Assembly: GCA_937950105.1 (NCBI GenBank)
Contig: CALFEM010000347.1
Coordinates: 1 to 17,125, forward strand
Direction: 5' to 3'
Source of the DNA: an uncultured Alphaproteobacteria bacterium
Lineage (GTDB): Bacteria > Pseudomonadota > Alphaproteobacteria > Rhizobiales > Hyphomicrobiaceae
Length of the DNA: 17,125 nt
Shown: positions 7,124-14,511 of the stretch, one piece after another
How positions within the stretch are numbered: the stretch's first letter is position 1
Layout: every line of letters begins with the position of its first letter
Program-made: the position numbers and the translations under genes
Notes under the pieces: generated by a model
The model's input: the letters and a program-made list of their open reading frames with translations, nothing else
Databases searched by the model: none
Told to the model about the DNA's origin: nothing

Positions 7124-10100
7124 AACCGCTCCGCCTCACACTGCAAGCGATCGGACCCTACGCCGGGCGCCACGAGATCGATTTCCGCGCCGCGCTCGAC
7201 AGCGGCCTGTTCGGCATCTACGGAGCTACCGGCTCGGGCAAGTCCACCGTTTTCAGCGCCATGACCTTCGCGTTGTTCGGCGAGGCCGCGCGCGACGATC
7301 AACCCGCGTCGTCGCTGCGCTCGGATCATGCGGATGCGGCCACCATCAGCGAGGTCGAACTTGTGTTCGAGCTTGGCGCGCGGCGCTATCGCGTGGTGCG
7401 CCGGCCCGATCAGATGCGGCCTGCCAAGCGCGGCAGCGGTGAGACGCCCGAGAAGCACCAGGCGTGGCTGTTCGATGTCACCGGCCTCGACCTCGCTGGC
7501 GTCGGCGATGACAATCCGGGCAAGGTCGTCGCGGAGAAGAAGGTCACGCGCGTCGACGAAGCCATCAGGCAGTTGCTCGGCTACGGCTCCGAGCAGTTTC
7601 GCCAGATCGTGCTGTTGCCGCAGGGGCGCTTCGAGGCCTTTCTGACGGCGAGCACCGACAAGCGCCGCGAGATTCTCGCGGAACTGTTCGACGTATCTCT
7701 CTATCGGCGTCTGACCGAAGAGATGAAGCAGCAGGCCAGCCGTGCCGAGGACGAGATAAGAACCGCCCGCGCCGTCGTGGCGGGACGTCTCGCGGATGAA
7801 GGATACGCGACCGTCGATGCGCTGACCGAAGCCATCTCCGACGCACAGGGGCGCGAACTCGAGCTTGCCGGGATTGCCGATGCCGCCAGGCTGGCGCTCG
7901 CAGCGGCGGAGCAGACGTACCAGGCAGCCGCGCAGACCGATGCGGCTTTCGCGGAGCATGTCGCGGCCGAGCAGGCGATGGCCGCAGTCGAATCGAGACG
8001 TGCGGACGTGGCCGTTTTCGATGCGCGATTGAACGCGGCACGCATCGCCGCGACACTGGCGGCGGTGGATGCCGCCATCGCAGCAGAACGGAGCGAAGCC
8101 GAAGCGGCGGCAGATCGCCATGCCCGCATCACCATACGTCTCGGAGAAGCTGAAGCTGCGGCCGGAATCGCGGCAACCGCTCTTGCCGCAACAACCGCAC
8201 AGGCGGGCGAGATCGAACGCCTGCGGGACGAGGCTCGCACGCTCGCGGAACATAAGAGCAAGCTCGAGTCGTGCGAGGGATTGCGCGACGCTCGCGACGA
8301 AGCGACATCCCGTGCGGCCCACGCCGAGGCCGTGGCCGTGCAGCAGCGGCAGCGTCACGACGACCTCGTTCGCCGCCGCGACCTGGCGACGAACTTGCTC
8401 GAGGCGGCGCGCACAAGCGAGATGCGTCGCGCCGCTCTGAAGGTCGAAATCGGCGAAGCGAACAGGGTACACAAGGACGCCGTCGCCCATGAGCGCGCGG
8501 TAGAAGAATTCGAAAGGGCGGCGCGCGCGGATGCGCATTGCGTTGCCGCTGATCGCACCGCACAGGATGCGCTGAGGTCGGCGACGGATACCTTCAACGA
8601 GGCCGAAGCAGCCTTGCTGCAAAGCCACGCGCTGCATCTTGCCGCCCATCTTGCGGACGATCAGCCGTGCCCGGTCTGCGGATCGCGCGAGCATCCCGCG
8701 CCCGCGCGAGGGTCCGACAGCGACAACGACATCTCCGCACGCTATCGGCACTCAAAGGCACAGTTCGAGGCCGCCCGATCTGCAGCAGCGACCGCAGCGA
8801 CCGATCTCGGCGTCGGGCGCCAGAACCTCGAGCGCGCCAAGGCCAATCTCGACTCGCTGTCGGCGCCCGCGCAGTCGTCCACGACCATTGCCGGAGCGCT
8901 GCTCGGCCTGAATGCGCTCATGTCTGAACTTGGCGCTGAAGCCGATCTGGCGAAACTCGCGGCCGACGTGCAGTCGCTCGAAGCGGAGATGGCGCCCGCT
9001 CACACCGCGAACGAGTCCGCCAAGGCCGATGAGGTGCGATTGGCGAACGATGCGGCGCACGCCGAAAGGATGCTCGCCGATGCCCTCGCCGCGATCCCGC
9101 TCGACCTGCGGACGCCTGCCGCAATCGACGCCGCATTGGCAGAACGCGCCGCCGCTATCGGTGCCCTGAACGCCACAACCCGTGCGGCCGAGGCCGCGGC
9201 ACGGCAAACCTCCGACGCTCTGATCGCCGCACGCCGCGATGCCGAGAACGCTTCGAGCAGTCTCGCCGACGCCAACAAGCGCTACCAGTCGGCACTAGCG
9301 GCACTCACGGCGCGGCTTACAGAGCATGGCCTGAGCGACGAGAGCTATCGCATGGCACGCTCGGACATCTCCCGGATCAGCGACCTCGAAGCCGAGATCC
9401 GTGGCTTTGCCGAGCAGAGCACGCTCGCGAGAGAGCGCCTGCGTCGGGCGGCAGCGGCCATCGCCACTGCTGATCGTCCCGATATCGCCAGACTGAAAGA
9501 GGAGCGCGATCTCGCCGACGGCGCACGCACTCGTGCCGACAACGATGCGAGAGACGCCGGTGCGCGCGTCAGGCAACTCGAACGGCTGAAGCTTTCGCTG
9601 CGCGCGGAGGTAGAGCGGATCGAGAAGCTGGAACAGGACACCGGGCCTTTGCGCTCGCTGTCGGATGCCTTCTCGGGTCGCAGCGAAGCGAAGGTGAGCC
9701 TCGAAGCTTTCGCCATCGGCACGATGCTCGACGCCGTGCTCGATGCCGCAAACCTGCGCCTCGCACCGATGACGCGCAGCCGCTACGGCCTCGTGCGGAT
9801 CGTCGAGGGCAAGGGCAACGCCAGGCGCGGTCTCGATATCGCGATCGAGGACAGCTACACCGGGCGACAGCGGCCGACCTCGACACTCTCCGGAGGCGAG
9901 ACCTTCATTGCCGCGCTCGCACTCGCGCTCGGACTGTCGGATGTCGTTGAAAGCTCGCGTGCCAACATCAGGCTCGACACCATCTTCATCGACGAGGGCT
10001 TCGGCAGCCTCGACTCGGATGGCGATGCCGGCACACTGGAGCAGGTGCTGCAGACGCTGCAGGATCACGTCGGCCGCAATCGCGCCATAGGATTGATCTC

Positions 10101-10188
10101 GCACGTGCCGCTCGTGCAGCAGGCCATTCCGAACGGATTCTGGATTTCGAAGACGGCGAGCGGCAGCCACATCGAACAGCGGATGTAG
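7120..10188 (+). CDS. sbcC: Exonuclease subunit SbcC (Rad50/SMC-type ATPase)
   Basis: The 1022-residue ATPase partner of SbcD is full length (E. coli SbcC has 1048). The N-terminal ATPase half has the Walker A motif GATGSGKS at 35-42 and the usual LLPQGRFEAFL segment near 165-175. Two long Ala/Glu/Arg-rich coiled-coil arms flank the zinc hook CPVCG, with the metal-binding cysteines at C517 and C520. The C-terminal half carries the ABC signature LSGGE (S924-E927) and Walker B IFIDEGFGSLD (D958, E959). ATP-driven clamping of the two heads around DNA controls the SbcD nuclease. Its ATG lies inside the sbcD stop (ATGA). Two convergent traits support the call: gene order and motif order are both canonical. 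No intrinsic terminator is seen in the 67 bases before the next gene, so read-through into the tail-fibre-like gene is possible. Confidence 0.97.
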   Translation: MKPLRLTLQAIGPYAGRHEIDFRAALDSGLFGIYGATGSGKSTVFSAMTFALFGEAARDDQPASSLRSDHADAATISEVELVFELGARRYRVVRRPDQMRPAKRGSGETPEKHQAWLFDVTGLDLAGVGDDNPGKVVAEKKVTRVDEAIRQLLGYGSEQFRQIVLLPQGRFEAFLTASTDKRREILAELFDVSLYRRLTEEMKQQASRAEDEIRTARAVVAGRLADEGYATVDALTEAISDAQGRELELAGIADAARLALAAAEQTYQAAAQTDAAFAEHVAAEQAMAAVESRRADVAVFDARLNAARIAATLAAVDAAIAAERSEAEAAADRHARITIRLGEAEAAAGIAATALAATTAQAGEIERLRDEARTLAEHKSKLESCEGLRDARDEATSRAAHAEAVAVQQRQRHDDLVRRRDLATNLLEAARTSEMRRAALKVEIGEANRVHKDAVAHERAVEEFERAARADAHCVAADRTAQDALRSATDTFNEAEAALLQSHALHLAAHLADDQPCPVCGSREHPAPARGSDSDNDISARYRHSKAQFEAARSAAATAATDLGVGRQNLERAKANLDSLSAPAQSSTTIAGALLGLNALMSELGAEADLAKLAADVQSLEAEMAPAHTANESAKADEVRLANDAAHAERMLADALAAIPLDLRTPAAIDAALAERAAAIGALNATTRAAEAAARQTSDALIAARRDAENASSSLADANKRYQSALAALTARLTEHGLSDESYRMARSDISRISDLEAEIRGFAEQSTLARERLRRAAAAIATADRPDIARLKEERDLADGARTRADNDARDAGARVRQLERLKLSLRAEVERIEKLEQDTGPLRSLSDAFSGRSEAKVSLEAFAIGTMLDAVLDAANLRLAPMTRSRYGLVRIVEGKGNARRGLDIAIEDSYTGRQRPTSTLSGGETFIAALALALGLSDVVESSRANIRLDTIFIDEGFGSLDSDGDAGTLEQVLQTLQDHVGRNRAIGLISHVPLVQQAIPNGFWISKTASGSHIEQRM

Positions 10189-10255
10189 GCCGAAGATTAT
10201 CCCCGCTCCCGGCAACGGTACGATCATGCGGAAGCCCGCCGCCAGGAGCTCCGCA

Positions 10256-11725
10256 ATGGACAATACGCCGAACCTGAAGCTGCCCTATATCGCCCCCGCA
10301 CAGGCGCAGAAGCACGTCACGCACAACGAGGCGATCCGTGCCCTCGATGCGATCGTCCAGCTTTCGGTGCTCGACAAGGATGTCGCCACACCACCGGCAT
10401 CGCCCGCCGAAGGCGACCGCTACATCGTCGCCCCGGGAGCGAGCGGCGCGTGGGCCGGCGCAACCCACAGCGTCGCCGCCTGGCAGGATGGTGCGTGGGC
10501 TTTGTATGTTCCACTCGCGGGCTGGCTCGCCTGGCTCGCCGACGAGGCCAGGCTCTACGCCTTCGACGGAACGCAATGGGTCGTCGCGGGGGGGGAATCG
10601 ATCGATCCCGCGCCGCTCGTCGGCGTCAACACCACGGCGGACGCGACCAACCGTCTCGCCGTCAAGTCGGATGCGATCCTGCTGAGCCACGACGATGTGA
10701 CACCGGGCACGGGCGACGTTCAGGCCAAGCTCAACAAGGCGACTGCCGGCGGCACCGCCTCGATGCTGTTTCAGTCGAACTGGTCCGGTCGCGCTGAAAT
10801 GGGCCTGACCGGCGACGACAACTGGCACATCAAGGTTTCCGCCAACGGCAGCACATGGCGTGAGGCGATGATCATCGATGCCGCGACGGGAAACATAGGG
10901 ATCGGCGGGCAGTCCCCTGCGACGACGCCCTTGCTCGTCACCATCAGCAGCGCGAATTATCCGACGGTGGAGAACTGCGTCAACGGCGCCAACGCCGCCG
11001 GAGCCGATTTCAAGAAGTCGCGCGGCACCCCGACCGCAAAAGCGGCTGTCGTCGCCAACGATACGCTGCTCGCCTGCCGGGCGTGGGGATACGACGGCGC
11101 GACGTACTTGACGGCCGGCAACTTTCGCTACGTGGTCGACGGGACGCCGTCGCCCGGCGTCATGCCCGGCTCGCTTCAGGTCACGACCGTGACCGCCGGC
11201 GTCGGCAACACGGTGAAGCTCGCCGTGCGCTCGTCGGGAGCCACCGAGCCCGGCGCCGATAACGCCTTCACACTCGGTTCTGCCGGCGCCCGCTGGTCGG
11301 TCGTGTACGCCGCGACCGGCACGATCAACACGTCGGACGCGCGCGACAAGGACGTCGTCTCGGGCATCGGCTTCGCCGGCAAGTTCATCGATGCCGTAGC
11401 GCCGGTGCTCTACCGCTGGAAGATCGGCGGCACCGAACTGGTGGCGAGTCAAACCGAGACCGAAGTGGATGTCGACGGCAACGTCGTCGCGAAAGTGGAA
11501 CGCCTCAGCAAGCCGGGAAAGCGTGTCCATGCGGGCTTCCTCGCGCAGGACGTCAAGGCGGCCATGCACGCGACCGGCATCGACTTCGGCGCCTGGGGGC
11601 TCGACGACAAGGGCGATCCCGAGAGCCGGCAGTGGGTGCGGCCCGACCAGTTGGTGCCCATCCTGTGGCAGGCGGTACGCGAACTGCGCGCCGAAATCGC
11701 CGCGCTCACAACGGCGCGCGGTTGA
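10256..11725 (+). CDS. DUF2793 phage/GTA tail-fibre-like protein with C-terminal peptidase S74 chaperone
   Basis: The ATG at 10256 has AGGAG seven bases upstream (10244-10248), better than the in-frame ATG at 10226; the product is 489 residues. Residues 1-113 form a typical DUF2793 domain (NLKLPYIAPAQAQKHVTHNE at 6-25, EGDRYIVAPGASGAWAG at 52-68, then a Trp-rich part). This domain occurs in tail-fibre-type proteins of phages and gene-transfer-agent-like elements of alphaproteobacteria. The middle (about 120-355) is Gly/Thr/Asn-rich, as in beta-rich fibre shafts. The C-terminus (about 358-489) matches the S74 intramolecular chaperone of endosialidase: TSDARDKD with the presumed self-cleavage serine S360, then HAGFLAQDVKAAM and a terminal helix that promotes trimers. 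Cleavage before S360 would release about 14 kDa. No other phage gene is present in the window, so it is an orphan or domesticated fibre. It contains a run of eight G residues. Confidence 0.92.
   Translation: MDNTPNLKLPYIAPAQAQKHVTHNEAIRALDAIVQLSVLDKDVATPPASPAEGDRYIVAPGASGAWAGATHSVAAWQDGAWALYVPLAGWLAWLADEARLYAFDGTQWVVAGGESIDPAPLVGVNTTADATNRLAVKSDAILLSHDDVTPGTGDVQAKLNKATAGGTASMLFQSNWSGRAEMGLTGDDNWHIKVSANGSTWREAMIIDAATGNIGIGGQSPATTPLLVTISSANYPTVENCVNGANAAGADFKKSRGTPTAKAAVVANDTLLACRAWGYDGATYLTAGNFRYVVDGTPSPGVMPGSLQVTTVTAGVGNTVKLAVRSSGATEPGADNAFTLGSAGARWSVVYAATGTINTSDARDKDVVSGIGFAGKFIDAVAPVLYRWKIGGTELVASQTETEVDVDGNVVAKVERLSKPGKRVHAGFLAQDVKAAMHATGIDFGAWGLDDKGDPESRQWVRPDQLVPILWQAVRELRAEIAALTTARG
10588..10595 (+). 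repeat. G8 homopolymer inside the tail-fibre-like gene
   Basis: Eight consecutive G residues lie at codons 111-114 of the DUF2793/S74 gene (Ala-Gly-Gly-Glu). In the assembled form the frame is open. A change of one base in the run would truncate the protein within about 70 codons, so this is either a phase-variable site or a likely place for a sequencing error. Confidence 0.85.
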
Positions 11726-11743
11726 GCGGTCTGGCGAGACCGC
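11726..11743 (+). terminator. Hairpin directly after the tail-fibre-like gene
   Basis: GCGGTCT (11726-11732) and AGACCGC (11737-11743) form a perfect 7-base-pair stem with a GGCG loop, starting at the base after the TGA stop. There is no U-tract behind it, so it may be an RNA-stabilising 3' end or a weak terminator. Confidence 0.45.
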
Positions 11744-11996
11744 AGCCGCCAAGGTGCTGCATCATAGGGCCCAACACGCGAGACCTGATTGCACACCGCT
11801 CGCGTGGTTGGTCGCGTCTCGCATCAGCCAATCTCGCGCGCGAACGGGATCGTCGAGGAAAAGGCCGCCGCTGCTGCGTTTCTCCGCTGGTTCGGTGAGA
11901 CGGAGCAAGCAGGGGGACGTTGGCGAGCAGGCCACCTCCATGACCTGTTCGAGGCCGTTCGACCGTCAAGAGCGGCGCGCGCGATGGTGGATTTCG
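11744..11996. other. Gap between convergent genes, no convincing gene
   Basis: These 253 bases lie between the tail-fibre-like gene and the 3' end of the phosphatase gene. One plus-strand frame stays open from 11789 (TTG) into the phosphatase gene. It includes a helix-like Ala-rich stretch (EEKAAAAAFLRWF) but has no ribosome site, and its third-position GC looks lower than in the neighbouring genes by eye. It may be a decayed gene fragment. I see no tRNA, strong hairpin or insertion-sequence end here. Confidence 0.3.
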
Positions 11997-12767
11997 TCAG
12001 GGGTAGAGACGGACCGCGACAACCGTGGCGTTGTCCTGATGCGGCTCACGCAAATTGTCGATGGTCCGTATGAGCGCGGCTGCGACCGCTTCTGCGCCAT
12101 CCTCGGCGTAGGCGGAGACGATGCGTGCGACCTCCGCATTCTCGAGGGTATGCAGGCCGTCGCTCGCCAGGATCACATAATCGCCCGGCTCCAGCTTCAG
12201 CGGCTTGACCGAGATATCGACGAGATCGATCTCGTCGCCCGTCACGGCGGAGCGCAGCATGTGGCGGCGGGGGTCGTGGCGCGCGTCCTCCTCCGACATG
12301 ACGCCGGCTTCGACCAACCGGTCCAGCTCCGGCGCGAGGCTGTGGTCGGCGTTGAGCAGCGCAACCTCGCCGCGCCGGTAGAGCAGCAGCGGGCTGTCGC
12401 CGACGCTGACCCATTCGACGCTGCCATCGCAGAAATGTGCCCCGATCAGGGTCGAGCCCATGCCGGCGAGCATCGGATTTTCGTCGACCTTGGCGGCGAT
12501 CGCCCGGTTCGAGGCGGCGAGTCCGGACAGCAGGCGCTCGCGCACAGGACCATTCTCGTTGACGCAGACATCGAGGAAGCTGTCGCAAACGATACGGCTG
12601 GCGAGCGCGCCGCCCGCGTGTCCGCCCATGCCGTCGGCGAGCACGGCGACGAGGCGCGCACCGTCGGCGGACGGCGATGCCTCGCCCTCCGGCCAGATCA
12701 CGGCAGCATCTTCCTGGTAGTGGCGCGCGCCTTGTGTGGTGCGCCGGGCGCTATCGAATGTCGGCAT
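11997..12767 (-). CDS. PP2C-family Ser/Thr protein phosphatase (PppA/Stp type)
   Basis: This 256-residue enzyme is a single-domain, soluble, metal-dependent protein phosphatase that would remove phosphate from Ser or Thr set by the nearby kinase. PP2C motifs in order (numbering from the ATG at 12767): YQEDA near 18-22 with metal-binding Asp20, ADGMGGHAGG at 45-54 with Asp46 shifted to position 45, GMGST near 102-106, SVGDSPLLL near 121-129, LASDGLHTL near 200-208 with a metal Asp, and HQDNATV near 243-249 with the last metal Asp. All four metal-binding aspartates are therefore present and the enzyme should be active. Its ATG shares one base with the stop of the FHA gene before it (TGATG), a sign of translational coupling. 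An upstream in-frame TTG is possible but less likely. It is the last gene of a three-gene minus-strand operon. Confidence 0.93.
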   Translation of the reverse strand: MPTFDSARRTTQGARHYQEDAAVIWPEGEASPSADGARLVAVLADGMGGHAGGALASRIVCDSFLDVCVNENGPVRERLLSGLAASNRAIAAKVDENPMLAGMGSTLIGAHFCDGSVEWVSVGDSPLLLYRRGEVALLNADHSLAPELDRLVEAGVMSEEDARHDPRRHMLRSAVTGDEIDLVDISVKPLKLEPGDYVILASDGLHTLENAEVARIVSAYAEDGAEAVAAALIRTIDNLREPHQDNATVVAVRLYP

Positions 12768-13573
12768 CAATCCTTGGCGTCTGCAAGCTCCGACCAGTCG
12801 AAATCCCCGCCGCAGAACGGCACGAACACGAGCTGGGTGCGGCCCATCGTTATCACATCCATGTGCGCCAACTCGACGGCGCCGGTCGGCCGCTTGTCGT
12901 TTACCGACACGACATTGGTCTTGGCAAGGTTCGGGACGAACAGATAGCTGCGGTCGGCGCTGTCGTAGCGGATGTAGGCCTGCTCCTCCGACGAGATCGC
13001 GTCGTCGCCGAAATCGAGCGGAATGCGCTGGCCCCTGCTGCGGCCGATGGTGTTGTTGCCCTCGAATATCGGTCGGAAGGCGCCGAGGCCCGGTCCGCCG
13101 ACGATGACCAGCCAGCCGACTACCGGATCGTGCGCGAACGAGCTGCGCTGCACCTTCTGCTTGCCGCGCACGAGCTGGGTGCGGGCGGGTGCTTCCTCGG
13201 CCGACGGCGAACGCGCCGCGCGCACCACACGCGTCGTTGGCGGCGCCTCGTGCTCACCGCCACGGAGCACGACGGTGCCGCGCACCTCGCGCGCCGCATC
13301 CGCAGCACTCGGGGCCGCCGGCACGGGCGGCGCCTCGCGAACTGGCTGGCCCGACGCCATCGGCGTCGCTGCGGCGGCGATGGCGCGGCCGCCATCTCCG
13401 GCTGGCCCGTCGACAGCCGGAACCGCGGGCGGCTGCACGGCTTCCGCCGCACGCTGCACCGCAGCCACGAGGCCGTGATTTGGCGCATCCTCGCGCCCGG
13501 CTGCCGCAAGGGCATCCTTGAGCGAGCCGAGGAAGCCCGGTGACTTCGCTGCCTGTGCTGTCTTGTCGGTCAT
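12767..13573 (-). CDS. Soluble FHA-domain protein with repeated T-x-x-x-R motifs
   Basis: The start at 13573 has GGGAGG about seven bases upstream, giving 268 residues; an open frame further upstream to 13636 lacks a ribosome site. Residues 1-95 form a low-complexity Ala/Pro-rich region. Residues 100-136 hold three short matches to T-x-[VL]-[VL]-R: TVVLR (100-104), TRVVR (114-118) and TQLVR (132-136). The forkhead-associated domain covers about 153-253, with G177-R178-S179 and S195 retained, but the usual His of the S-x-x-H motif is Gln198; asparagines at 220 and 225 fit the ligand loop. FHA domains bind phosphothreonine peptides, so this protein may be substrate, adaptor or reader for the kinase encoded nearby. 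It lies between the membrane FHA gene (84 bases upstream) and the phosphatase gene (one-base overlap). The family call is clear; the role is inferred. Confidence 0.88.
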   Translation of the reverse strand: MTDKTAQAAKSPGFLGSLKDALAAAGREDAPNHGLVAAVQRAAEAVQPPAVPAVDGPAGDGGRAIAAAATPMASGQPVREAPPVPAAPSAADAAREVRGTVVLRGGEHEAPPTTRVVRAARSPSAEEAPARTQLVRGKQKVQRSSFAHDPVVGWLVIVGGPGLGAFRPIFEGNNTIGRSRGQRIPLDFGDDAISSEEQAYIRYDSADRSYLFVPNLAKTNVVSVNDKRPTGAVELAHMDVITMGRTQLVFVPFCGGDFDWSELADAKD

Positions 13574-13657
13574 GTCATGTCCTCCCTGTGCCGCAGTCTC
13601 TATCCGCATTGACGTGATCAACGCGCGCCTGTCCACGCGCCGCTGTCGAACTGGTCC

Positions 13658-14173
13658 TCAAAGGCGTGCCGCGCGAAACGTCATGGTTTCGCCGGCGATG
13701 ATGATGACGTCGCCATCGCGCAGGCGCACACGCGCCGCAGGCTTGCCGTTGACGCGCAGATCGCGCGCGTCGCCGGACAGCGCGACGGCATAGTGATCGC
13801 GTTCGGCCGTGCGCGTGACCGCGGCGTGGTAGCGTGCCGCTGTCGCGCCATCGATGCGAATGTCGTTGTCGGCCGCACTGCCAATCCGAGTCAGCTCGCG
13901 GACGATCTCGTGACGCTCGCCCGCGTCACGCGCTCCGCGCTCGAGCCAGACGCGGCGCGGTGGCGCATATCCCGTGCGATCCGCGAGCGGCGCCTCCGTT
14001 GCTTCGGCGGCATGTGCAGCGGAGCGTTGCATCGCGAAGCGCACGATCGCTCCGGCGAAGGCGAGCGGCACGACGAGCGCCGCCACCACGACGACGAGAG
14101 ACAGCGCCGGCGCATGCGCGAACGCCGCCAGCAGACTGTCTTTCAGCGATGCAATAGTCGCCGCCTCACCCAC
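13658..14173 (-). CDS. Membrane-anchored FHA-domain protein
   Basis: I prefer a GTG start at 14173, preceded by a G-rich stretch, which gives 171 residues with a natural N-terminus; an ATG at 14293 would add 40 basic residues but has no ribosome site. One membrane helix lies at about 21-46 (ALSLVVVVAALVVPLAFAGA), with basic residues just after it, so the C-terminal domain is cytoplasmic. The FHA fold covers about 88-168: RIGSAADNDI, ARYHAAV, LRVNGK and LRDGDVIIIAGETM are all in order. Two phosphothreonine contacts are missing: Ser99 stands where the Arg of the G-R motif is expected, and Ala113 replaces the Ser of S-R-x-H. It therefore probably does not bind phosphothreonine in the standard way and may be a structural anchor. 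It heads the FHA-FHA-PP2C operon, divergent from the kinase gene. Confidence 0.78.
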   Translation of the reverse strand: MGEAATIASLKDSLLAAFAHAPALSLVVVVAALVVPLAFAGAIVRFAMQRSAAHAAEATEAPLADRTGYAPPRRVWLERGARDAGERHEIVRELTRIGSAADNDIRIDGATAARYHAAVTRTAERDHYAVALSGDARDLRVNGKPAARVRLRDGDVIIIAGETMTFRAARL

Positions 14174-14511
14174 GTTGCCCCCGCCTCGCCGCGCGGCCCG
14201 CCTGCTTCCATCCCTCACGATGCAGAGGGTCTCCCGAAGCTTTCGCGCGCCGTCGTCCTCGAATGACAGGTTGCGAGGATTTGGCGGCAACATGGTGGCC
14301 GATCACGGGCAAAGGTGAGATTTGTTCATCTCGGGTTCATCGCTGCGAGAGCGCCACATTCCTGCTGCAAGTACGACGCGCGCGGCACGAATCGGCATGG
14401 ATCACACTCCGGCCGGTGCTAGCTTCGCGGGGGAACGACACGCGAGATGCCGGCACGACGTGGACGAGACCGCCGCAGAGCGGACCGCCGCGGTGCCATG
14501 ACGAAGGGGCC
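14174..14511. promoter_or_regulatory. Divergent intergenic region between the FHA operon and the kinase gene
   Basis: These 338 bases should carry promoters for both directions, but no convincing -35/-10 pair is seen on either strand. Visible structure includes a GAGAT-N6-ATCTC inverted repeat at 14317-14332 and a direct repeat TTCATC at 14325-14330 and 14336-14341, spaced 11 bases, one helical turn. A five-codon reading frame (ATG at 14498) ends with a TGA at 14513-14515 that overlaps the kinase start. If the alternative start at 14293 for the FHA gene is right, the gap is 218 bases. Confidence 0.4.

Noticed and set aside
6925..8751. Long minus-strand open frame opposite sbcD/sbcC (608 codons)
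   Set aside because: The plus strand carries all SbcD and SbcC motifs without a break, and the antisense product shows no family pattern.
11789..12073. Plus-strand open frame starting with TTG, with an Ala-rich helical stretch
   Set aside because: There is no ribosome site, it runs deep into the phosphatase gene on the opposite strand, and I recognise no family; at best it is a gene remnant.
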